Origin: Brienomyrus brachyistius
Lineage: Eukaryota > Chordata > Actinopteri > Osteoglossiformes > Mormyridae
Direction of reading: 5' to 3'
NCBI RefSeq assembly: GCF_023856365.1
Contig: NC_064548.1
Location: 11,643,642-11,707,641 of the forward strand
Length of the DNA stretch: 64,000 nt
A model generated the notes under the pieces. The model had not been told where the DNA came from and did not search any database. It saw only the letters and a program-made list of their open reading frames with translations. Positions 1 through 11,587 of the stretch are shown here, piece by piece. The stretch's first letter is position 1, and every line of letters begins with the position of its first letter. Both the position numbers and the translations under genes were made by a program.

Positions 1-547
1 AGCACCGGCAGGTAAAAAATGTCCAAATTTGTGGTCCAAGCAAATCCTGTGCAAGCCTGTGACACCGAGGGCCAGGATTCAGATTTATGATCTCTGCTGG
101 ACGTGTGTATGAGGAACACCAACTGTGTCCCCTGGTGCTCTCTCTCCTAAGAGGCGGCACCCAAGATGCACAGTGAAGCCTATTGTCTATTTTCTGACTT
201 CAGCACAACTGTCAAATTATTCAGCTATGTTGCCTGCGGCGGTAGGTATACGCAAACTAACAGACGGATATCCATGAGCTAATTTCTACTAAATGAGGCA
301 CGAAATCGGGGTATCAGTAATGACTGACTTTACGAGCCCTAGGGGTTGCGTATTAAATCTAAAGATGTTTAAGGTGTCAAACTGTAAAGAAAACAAAGAG
401 AGACGACAGTGCACTTCATGATTCCACCATAAAAAAACGAACTGATCCCAAACCGAACCCAAAGGAAATCAGGTACTGTCCATACGGTTGAAACACAGTT
501 GTGTGGGACAACGTTCAATACTGCATTTGACACAGCACAACCCATAC
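1..547 (-). other. cwc22 intron 13 (partial)
   Basis: Noncoding sequence after the acidic exon. I searched it by eye for the MA3-domain exons expected next and saw none, so they must lie further left. No repeat recognised. Confidence 0.7.
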
Positions 548-652
548 CATCTTCGCCTTCCTCCTCCTCTTCCTCCCCCTCCTCCTCTTCCTCATCATCA
601 TCACTGCCTTCTGCGTCGTCCCCAGACTCGCTGCTCCCCTCATCGAGAATCT
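548..652 (-). CDS. cwc22: cwc22 coding exon 13 (acidic tract; last exon in window)
   Basis: It encodes [19 protein letters not shown] followed by a long Glu run ending GEDG. Human CWC22 has the same acidic block just before the MA3 domain. Acceptor TTCGACAG|AGATTC, donor GATG|GTATGG. No MA3 exon is visible in bases 1-547. Confidence 0.93.
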
Positions 653-3600
653 CTGTCGAAGGAACGGACATTGTCTTGAGTTAGGCCGGACTGGTGGCCC
701 AAAAAGAGGACCGGCGTCAACCCGTCATGCTGTGGGGGGCAAACAGCTCACAGAGAAACACTCTGCAGATCGATCTGCTTCTGGGTATGAACCAGTGGCA
801 TGCAATTAAAGAGAATATTCTGTATAGATACTTGCATTTTTTTTAAATTGATTTTTAGCAGCTACTTGTAAAGTTACTTCAGCGCATTAAGCCAACAGCG
901 CCGGGCAAACATGCCAAAACTCTGCCCCTCAAGAAACAGACCCCTAGCACAATCACTAATAATACCAACATTAAAAGACAGTAAAGTACCAGATAAAAAA
1001 TAAGCGTAAACAGCAACATGGATCAACCACCTCACCCTTTTTAATCGTTTTGTACTTCTCTTCATTGGCAAGGAAGTCGGGATCCATCTTGAAAACATCT
1101 GCAAAATGGGGGCATTGTCGCTCAACGTTCGACAGCAATTACATATTTCACAGCAATTAAACGTGACATAATGAGACATAATCAGAGGCAATTGCCCATA
1201 AAAGAAGCATTCAGCATGTATTAGGATGGTAGTATTCATAGAGAACTTAATGCAATAATGGCTTTGCTTTCACTCGCGAGGCTTTCCCATATAGATTTTC
1301 AATTACAACCATTTATCTCTGGAGTCAGGAAGCTTTTTCCCCTGAACAAGCAAACACCACGGGCTGGATGTCATCATTAATATATTCACCCGGTAAATTT
1401 GTTTTTCTTTATGTCGCACTATTTTTTTCCCCGGTTACAGTCCCGTAATTTATCTCAGCGGCGATTATCACACACAGCAATATTAACTACTTTGACAGCC
1501 TGGCATTCATCCAGGGTGAGCCACAGCCTCCCCGCCCCCACACACACACCTATGTAATCCCTCTCAGGATGTGCAGTTAGAAGACGGATGGATGGATATT
1601 AACCGAAATCTGATAACTCTTAAGATGTGAATTACAAACAAACCAGCTTATTCAACAGTGAAATATATGACGCTGTTATGTTCAGATTCATCACACTAAC
1701 AACATCACTTTGATTGCCCCCCCCCCCCCAGGGCCGCTGAGGCCCAGATTCTTACTCAGTACGTCCTCCTGGTTGTACTCATCCTCCAAGGGCAGCATGT
1801 GTGTGAACTGGTCCTCCTCCTCCACCAGGTCGAGCCCATCCGAGACGATGGGGTGGTCCTTGAAGCCGTCCTTGCGTATGGCGAACATCACCTCGATCAT
1901 GTACTGGACACGCTTGTCGATCTCCGACTCGTGCAGGACGTTACGCAGGCGTTCGAAAATTGCTGCAGGTGGGGAGAGGGGAAGCCATCGTTAGTCCGGT
2001 GGGGGTGGGGGTAGCTGTAGGGTGTGGCAACCCAGCACTCGGCACGTACCATTGATGCCCCTGGGGGAGACCTCAGTCAGCTTGAGGCCACACTCCTTCA
2101 GGAAGCTGATGGCCACCTCCACGCTGTCGTCCGTGGGCCGTTCCAGAAGCAGAGTCAGCATCTCCAGACAGAGAACCTCGTGGGCCTGTACAAAGAATCC
2201 ACCTTCCCATCAACACTCTCCGCGAATGCAGTCATAGCATGATTCGGCAACTTTCAGCCAGTCCCCGTGGGACGCACATGTTTCATAACACATACATGCC
2301 GTCAGGACACCGAGTTAAGCGTGCACAGAAAAGGCTTACCACATTCTGGTTGATGAGATGACCTACAAACTTGGATGCCGTCAGACATTGTTGCTGTGAA
2401 GAGGAGGAGACAAGTAAGCATTACAAGCTGAACCTGGGGGGGGGGTCATAGCGGGGTGCGGGTCGCATAGACGTACTTTGTCGTTTCTCCTATAGCCCTT
2501 TCGGAAGTTAAGGATTAGCCTTTTCAGGATGAGCTCGCCGATCTGAGGGAACTTGGAGTTGATAATGGCCACCAGAGCAGCATACACATGTGTGAAGATG
2601 GGAGAGGCACCCTGAGCCTGCAAGACGGACCGGGCCAGAAGCCCCCTGCAGGACACAAAGGGTCAGTGTCATCGCAGACAGCAAGAAGACCACGATGGCC
2701 AAAGAGACCGTCTATGATCACCTACCTGCCCCTCACAATGTTCTCCTGCAGCAGCTCGTGAATGATGTTGCCGATATTGGACACGTTGACTTTGTTGATG
2801 AGACCATTGATGGACTTCTTCAGCGCCTCCCAGCTCATTCTTTGGTATGCGAGGCTATAAAACAGACAGGAATATTACACCAAGTCTTGGGGGAGGGTTA
2901 CATTCCCCAGATGTGACTTTTAATTACCAGCCTGGCCAATTAATTACAATGCAGAAGGAGTGAGGGCGATATTTTTCAGAGGGGAAAAGTGCATTTTCTT
3001 CCCTCAGAAATCAATACAGCCACCCATAATGAGGTCGACGTCGCCTCTGAAACCCGCTGTCATAAAAACTTTTGCATGCTCAGTTAATAAAACAACAATC
3101 TTCAATTTCCTCCTTCACATCCGCACTATATTTTAATAGGTGCTCAGTGTAGGAGCGTTTTTAAAGGGCATGATTTGCAGCCAACCCACTGAAAGGACAA
3201 AGGCGCCAGGCCCCACCCCCACCCCAAGCCATCCGACGGTGGGATTAAATTCTGCTGATGGCGCAGCAGGCGTGTGCGCGGACTGGGCTCCCCGTTGCCT
3301 CTGGGAGAGTGGCTGGGAGACCCCTCCATCTCATCCCCTTGGCTGCCCTTCCACGGGATCTCCGAGGAGCATTCGCCACCTAATTACCGGCATCAATTAC
3401 GGCGCGCGACGTGCCGCCCCTGGGGGGCCCCGGCGGAGGCAACTGGGGGAGAAGGTGACAGTAAACGGTGTTGCAGACCCTGCGGGCTGGTGTGCCAACG
3501 GCAAAAGCAGCAGATACTAGAAGCCAATCACCTATGTTCTGGTTATGATAATAGGAGTGACTGGCAATTAGTCACAATATTCCCTGCAGAGTTCGGCCTG

Positions 3601-6600
3601 CTCGTATTTTGCTGAATGTCTGCTCCTCCCACTTCTTATATTACAAATACAGATCTTACTCTGGGATAGACACCAAAAAAAAAAAAAATCCTACATTGAA
3701 TTTGACATTTTTCCAAGTAAGCGCAGGTTAAATCTACCGAGCTGATATAGTGTCTGTGCTTCAGAGAGGCCATTTGCCATCATATTTATTACTACGACCC
3801 TCATTACCACTGGGATTGGTTTAGCGTTCGCCACTGCCTCCGTCCAACTCAAAGTAAATTTCAGCAATTCGCTCAGCGAGATGTATTATTGGAGCGATTC
3901 AGGTTACACACCTTGACTCAAGGGCGACGTCAATTTTCATGTAATTGCGCTTCATCTTTATGTCTCCTAGCTATTTTTGTTAAGCACTGCATAAGCAATC
4001 ACCCATCTATCCATTTTCAGACTACTTCATTTAGTCAGAGTCACAGGGGATGATTTAAAGTCTTTCTAAGCAGGGGTTGAACAGATGGGCTACCGATCTA
4101 CCCCTGTGTTTCAGTAGTAGAAAGACACCCCCACCTGGCCTTATCCGTGATCTGGGCCTGCATCATGCGGAGACGGGCGGGGGGAATGTATGCCCCACCC
4201 GTCCGGGTCAGAATAGGATCCAGCTCTTCCTTTTTCTTCTTCACCGCGGGTTCCTCTGCGGGGCGGTCTTCACCCTGGCCCGGGGACAGAGACCTGCCCC
4301 TCCTCCGGGGCTCAGCATCCCGATCACGGCTGGATCGTTCCCGTCGGTCCCGCTCCCTGCTGGAGCGGCGCTCCCGGTCGCGCTCTCGATACCGGTCACG
4401 GTCACGGTCTCTGCTGGGATACTGCTCTCTGCACGACGTGAGGAACGTTGGAGTTAAACAAAATACATCATCCTCATCCATTCCCAAAGTGTCAGCATTT
4501 CATTACAATTTGATTAGATGACAGTGGTCAGTAAGACTGGAAAAGGTAAAGTTCTACTTGCAATTCAAAGAAAAGATTCACTATTTACTGAAACAGGGAA
4601 ACTGTGAAAATATATATCTTTTTAAAAATCTGAAATTCTGACATGCAGCTTACATCAGTAACCAGGATCAGCGAGCAGATAAAGAAGCTTGTCTCCTTCA
4701 TATTGTGCTCATCTCACCTGTCACTATTTCTTCCAAGTGCATAGCGCCCCCTATGGTATCGCCGTTCCCGATCCTCGGATCGTTCCCTTTCCTGGCTGCG
4801 GCGAGTTCGGGATCGGGATCTCGAGCGAGACCGTCGTGAATCATCCCTGAGACGACGCAGCACAGTCGTGATCACCAGGACGGCACAGGTGTTTGAACAC
4901 GTTACAGGTTTCTAGGAATTTGCTGTCATTAAAAACAACACAATCAGAATCTTGGACATCCTCGCATGTTTGTGGGGAGGCATTCAAGCTCACCTGTCCT
5001 CTGGGGACGAACTCCTGTGTTTATTCTTGCTGCCATCATCGGTGCTCCGCTGAAATGAACACAAACAAGTCAGCGTGATCCAGGGCGCTATGTGAACGCA
5101 GTCAATAAGAAGACAGCACTCACAAGTCGACTGACGGAGTCATTCATCCCAAACACAAAGAGATGCAACTCCACTGAGCAATATCTACACCCAACAGGAG
5201 ATCTTTAAAATGGACCCAAATGCCAATACGACCTCCATCAGAGGGAAGTCGCCAATCAAAGCGTGGTGAGCAAACTCACCCGAATATGGGCCACTCTGCT
5301 CTTCATCCTGCGAGGACCACCCGCGTCACTGTCCTCGCTGCTGCTGTCGTCTGAGTCCCCGGATGACCCCCCGCTGCTCCCCGCGTCGGCCTCATCGTCC
5401 GGTCTTGCTTCACCCGGGCTTTTCTGCCCATCCGATTCCTCTCCTGAGCAGCAGAACACATCAGTTAACGGCTCAGGGTGTCTTTCAGACGACAAATCCC
5501 ACCGGGAGCCGCCATTGACCGCACTCAGAAACGAATCGTGTTCATTTGCGTAGTTGAACTGATCCACTCCGCCAAATTCTCCACTCCATTGAAGGAAGCC
5601 GCACAATACATGCCCCGACACAAATGCCCAGCCTACATCATAACACAGGCCTGGGAACGGAAAGACGTTGGGGTAACTCCGATGAAAAAACCACCACCCT
5701 TGCTGACATTCAGAGTGACGGCAGGTTTGGTCAATGCTAAACAAAGCCCCGTTGGCTCCATCCTCAGTAGCAAGGCTCTCTGAAATAATAATGAGAGCCT
5801 ACTGCGGTCTACGGAGGGTCACCATCTGGAGGCTCGGCCCGACTCAGTGCCACTCACAAAGCTGAGGGCTTCCGCCGGGTCAGGAGGCTGCTCACAGCGC
5901 CCCGTGGGAGCTTGGTTTGAAAGACACCCCCCCAAGAAGAGCCGGTACTCATGGTTTCGTTGGCCTTGTTCCACAAAGAAAGCACCAGCCAATATAAGCA
6001 GCAGTAGCATTTTCCGTCCCAGCTTTCCTCTACCGAGAGGCCTGTGCTCAGCAAGGGCACTGCCACATAAATGTCACCGGCAGGAGTAAAGCCACAAGAA
6101 AGCTACCCCCTGCTAGCATCCTTCACAGTCTTCAGTCGTGCCCCGAAGGATTTTTGTACTCAACAGACATGAGGGAAACTGATTATTTGTTCGACCTAGA
6201 GGGAGAATGTGAAATACTACAAGGGCACACATCGCCTGCAGGACCAAGAAGTGCAAGAAGGTGTCACGGTCACCGCGATCTGGCCCAAAACCTCCATCTT
6301 TGTGCTGCAGCAGCACCGGCCACCTACTGCCGGTAGCGACTTGCAATACCAGCTTTGCATGGAAAACAGACAATGTGGCATAAATACAAATCCCTGCCAG
6401 TCCCAATAAACAGACGATTTAAGAAATCTTTGCAGGGACATTAAGCACGAAATATGTGAAGCGTTTATGCCCAACTTCCCACACAAAATTGCACAGGGGG
6501 CCAGGAAGGCTGGTTTCACGCCATTATGCCTTGGCTCAGACATTCACGACAAAAACGTTAAGGCCGGAGCAGAAAAGAATAAGCACACGTTTTTGCAGAG

Positions 6601-9600
6601 GCACCCCTACGCAGCTAATTCAGGAATCCCGCTGAAAAAGAACAGGCAGTTAGGCCTTCAGTGGGGCCAGTGCAATGTTTCCCACCACGCTGAGAATGGG
6701 CAGGACTCCTAAAGCGACGGCTGTGAGAAAACACTTTAAGCACTAAATGGACTCCAAACTGCAGCAGCTGTTCTAAGATGAGTGACCGTACAGTGGATGT
6801 TATCCCTAAGCTGTTTAACGTTGACCTGGTTCTTCAAAGCTCGAATAAGAGGAATGGAATTTTGCGCGATATATCAAGCAAATGATATGACACACATGCA
6901 CATAACACAAGCAAATTACAGAGACATGACGGCAAAGAAAGAATTTTAAAAAATTCTCTTAGAACAGTGTTCTGATGGTAATAAAGTTTCAGACTAAATA
7001 AGAATGATTTTATGAATGATAGGATAACTTATTAATGGACAACACTGCAATGGCCTATTGCATAACCAGATTACCTTAAGACATGATAGATTATGTGGAT
7101 CATGACTTTCTGGGAATACTGTGTATGAGCCATAACAACAATCAATTATTTATAGTTTTACATTCAGTGAAGCGGCACAGTGCCTGGTATGGTTACCTCA
7201 CGCCTCTGGAGACCAGAGTTTCTAGTCATGGTGTGGTTTCCTCTGAGTACTCCGGTATCCCCTCCCATCCCCTCCCCCATCATCCAAAAACATGCTAAGG
7301 TTAAGTGAAGTTACCAAACTGTCCGTAGGTACAAACGTGTGTGAATGGGCAGTGTGTAATTTCCGTTACTTCCCATATATTCCCATTAATTCCCATGGAA
7401 CGTTTCCAAATTTCCCCAGCTTAACGTCTCATGGAATGGAAGGTTTCTGGAGGTTATTCCCCCTTGTACAACCCTTGGTGCCACATGATGGGTTGCTGGC
7501 CCATCCAGGGTTATTCCCTACCGTAGCTTCCAGGGGAGACTCCCCCCAGAGGGTCGGCCCCCCACGACCCTCTATAGACAAGCAGGTATATAAATAGCTC
7601 AGAAAAAATGAGAGACACCTCAAATGCTTGAAGTTACATCAAATAGTAGTAAATTAGTCTTAATTACAGATACAAACATGATCTCCACCTCAGGTGGAAT
7701 AAAGAAAGCCATTCATCCTGATAAATTTTACACACCCTCTTTATAACGGCAAGTCACCAAAGCTGCTGCATCTCCTTGTCAGAATAAGTGTTACGTAACA
7801 AAGATGAAAGGCCGAGGTTTACTTCCGCCCAGTTCATTTTATTTAGGTCACATTATTCCAGTCCTATGCCTCGATGACACAACCAGCACAGAAAAAGAAA
7901 AGGGAAGACAGGAATAAAAAAAAAAAAACTCCTGGCTTTTAAAAGTAGATCTGTATGAGAGTAGCAGTGGCGGGAAGGGCGAGGGAGCACAGCAAAATCT
8001 CCAAGCGAGCTACGGGACAGTGAGTTCCCCCACAGCGATGACAAGTTTACCAGCTGACCCACGAGGAAGCAGTGAAGGGCAGTGGTTACGTTACATTAGT
8101 CAAGCAGGAGGAAAGACAAGGAGGTCTCTCTAGCGAAGGATCTGACCAAGCTTACGCTGCAATTTTGGAGGTTGAATCACCTGAGTGTGATGGGACTATA
8201 AAGCTCCACAGAGTGTCCCTTTGATACAAGACAGACATCCAGTCGGAACGGTGGAACGGGTTGGAATCTGAGGGCTTCAGGTGCAGTACAATCTAACATA
8301 GATTTTGAGAATGCAGGGCCAGTCAGTACTTGGAGTAACTGGGGGTTAAGAGTCTTACTCAAGAACACAACAATAAAAATCACTCTGCTGACCACAGGAA
8401 TTGAACCGGTGACCTTCTGGTCACAGGTAGCATCTTAACTAGGGATGTAACGATACACTCAAGTCACAATTCGATACAATTCTCGATTCTGAGGTCACGA
8501 TACGATTTTCTCACGATTTTTTAACAGAATGAGCTACAGAAAAATTTTTTCAAAAATATTCCTTTCTCTCTCTAAACTGTGCAAAACATAAATAAAATAA
8601 CTCATCAATACATCAATAAAATACTGTTTAAAAAAATTCCAAATCAAAGTAAATAAAAAAAATCTTCAAATAAACAGTAACGCACCTTCATAATGCTTTT
8701 ATATTGCATTCATAAAACATTCAGTACACCTTCATAATGTATTCATTAAGAATTTAGAAATCATTCATAAACATCATGCACATATACCTTTACATCCCAA
8801 CATCCCTTAACAGCTGTAATAAACATTAATAACAATGTACAGTGTATAAACATAACTGCATAATCACGTAATGTTTGTTATTAATATATATTAAAGATGT
8901 TAAAGTATACCTGCATGCTCCTTAGGAATGTCCTATGAATGCATTATGAAGGTGCACTTAATATAAAGCATTACTAAATAAACTAAGGCTTGCATGTGCA
9001 GCTTTTTAGCGTGGCTTGCCCATTTAATAATCTTCGCTCTGGAGGTGGTGAATTGAGCTCACTGTGGTGCTGGTGGACACGCTGAAGCATGTTCATTATG
9101 CTATTTGTGCATGTTATCAGTCTTTTACAATGTTTGCAGGCAGTTTCTCGTCTCTGCTTTTTGTTTGTGATTACCGGAAAGCTAAAACGCTGCCACACCG
9201 GCGATGTAACTAATTGTGTGATGGGTTCCCACTCCCAGTGACTCCTCTGTTATTTAACCCTCTGGGGTCGAGTGCATCATTGGCGATGCAGCGTATTGTT
9301 CTTGTCTATTTCAGTTTATATACACACATTCACATTCTAAATAGCCGCATTTCTGCATATTCAAATCGCATTCGCATAGTAATTTGATGAACAGTGCAAC
9401 GGTGAAACGCGATCCACACACATCCCCATCACCGCCATAAAATGGGGGGGGGGGGGGGGGGGGGGTGTGTGGCCAGGTGTGAATGGCTCATGCATACACA
9501 TAAAAGTTGCTACATATTCAGTGAAAGGAGACCAAAAATAGTGACATGAGTTTCTTATTTATTTATCCAACTGAATGCTGCAACTACACCATTTACTCAT

Positions 9601-11515
9601 CTTCATGTAGCCAAGACTTTGGTGATCAGATATCTGGGATCAAAACAAACTGGCACCATCGCTTACTATGTACTTTCATAATGTTTCTGCAAGTGTTCCA
9701 AACCACATTTTGTAATGTCTATACCTTGACGTCGGAACTTAACATAAAACTGTGTTATCTACAAATCTACAATATATATTAAAATTAAGATGAGTGTAAT
9801 GCCAAAAGAAATACATAAGAAATAATTTGCCATGAATTAAGTTTATGATTTTTAAAGAAATGTGTGATCGTGCCTTAGTCAGTGACAGTGTGTTTCCTAC
9901 CCCAGATTCCCTCCTCAATCACATCCAGTTGACTGCATGTCAGCATGCAACTTCAGAACCACCCCTGCAGCAGAATTCTGTCGCATTAAGTGGCCTGAGA
10001 ATAAAAATGCAAAGCGGTTAATGCTCTGCAGATGCTCAGCTGATGTGAGCGAGTATGTCGCTCAACCTGGCTAAAGTCACTGAAGAGGCCGGTTTAGTAT
10101 GCAGAGGAAGCTTGCTAGACTGGAGAACCATTGCAATCTTTGTAGATAAACAGTTCTTCAAAAGAGCCAATTAAAATAAAACACTGTATCAAACAAAATT
10201 TATATAAATTCTAATTTATATTTGTCATATCAAGCCAAAGCATGTGAAGACGTCTGCCAAAATATTAAATGGGACGGATCTAGAAGGACCTAGACAGTCC
10301 AGATTCTGTCTCTCTGGACCCAATGACCCAGCATCCCAGATCTAAAACACGCCCCCCACCCCAACTTCCTATTCCCAATCCTCACCCCAGCGACCTTTCA
10401 GTGATTGTGAAGAGGCTACCGAGTCTACCAATATGTCTGTGCGTTAGTAACTATTGATAAACTGTGTAAAGGGAAATCACACCGAAGATAATCACAGCTA
10501 TATACTGGAGTATAACCACATGACTGAGTATGTTATTGCTTTTATACAACAGTTCACTGAATACCATTTATAAGGTAACGGCAATAAGATTTTATTTAAA
10601 CATTTATGGGTCTCTGCAAAAAAAAATAGTTCTAGTAACATTCGCACACCTGGACAATTCAGTCTATCTATAACTGGGGTAGTTTCTCCAATATCGCCGG
10701 TGCCAGCAGTGAAACAACTAGGCAGCTTGTTAGCACAATAACTTTGCATTGTAAATCAAGACCATGCTGCAGGTCTAAAAAAATATTGCGGCGCCTGAGT
10801 GGCAAAGAGACCATGAAGCAGAAAGCAAAGTTCAGTTATTAGCAGACACTTTTATTGTGCAAACCTTAAAAGGACAGAGGTAACATGAGTGAGAATAATG
10901 AATAAACTCACTCACACACAGACGGGGAACCTTTAAGGAGACAAAACTGGATACAGGCAGTAGAGACAGAGCACGAGTCATACGCTGAACTTTTTTTCCC
11001 GGTTAGCCAGCTTATAAAAACTTAAAATTGAAAACAAAATAAATCCAAAAAAATTGAATGTGTATGAACATTTAGTTTACCCTCACATCTGCCTAAGTCC
11101 ATTTCTGAAACCAGTGGAAATGCGAGCAGGTTCTCAAAACACACCGAGCAAGAAGCAGCCCAGCACCAGCTCCATGTTAGTGGAAATGAGGCATATGTAA
11201 GGGTTTTTAGATACACCTGTAAAGCGGAGTGATACAGTTGATATGAGATGTCCGAATGCGGTTGTACTCTGACAACCACACTCATAGTGCACCTCTTGTC
11301 CAATCAGATTTCTCGGTCAGAACTACGGCAGCCAACCTGCACGTCAGACAATTTAACAAATTAAACTTGGGCCGTTTTCAAAAATGGAAAACTAGTAAAA
11401 TAAATAATAGCGCTCTTCATTACAATCTTAAAGTTTAAATTCATATCTGGCTGCAGAGCGTTTCAAAGAGGTCAAGTATAAGGGTCCTCAGGAGAGCCAA
11501 TAAGGAACTGAGATA

Positions 11516-11587
<72 letters not shown>

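Larger units (their letters stand above)
8443..9240 (-). mobile_element. Decayed hAT-type DNA transposon (non-autonomous)
   Basis: The left end reads TAGGGATGTAACGATACACT followed by repeated CGATAC/ACGATTTT motifs, a familiar hAT terminus in fish. The right part carries an antisense BED zinc-finger remnant. The catalytic region is missing and a smaller inverted-repeat element lies inside. The right boundary is uncertain. Confidence 0.55.

Noticed and set aside
369..671. A 100-codon acidic open frame taken as one gene
   Set aside because: Only the 548-652 part is the cwc22 exon; the rest is intron read-through on both sides.
1710..2242. Plus-strand frames over cwc22 exons 10 and 11
   Set aside because: They are antisense shadows of conserved minus-strand exons.
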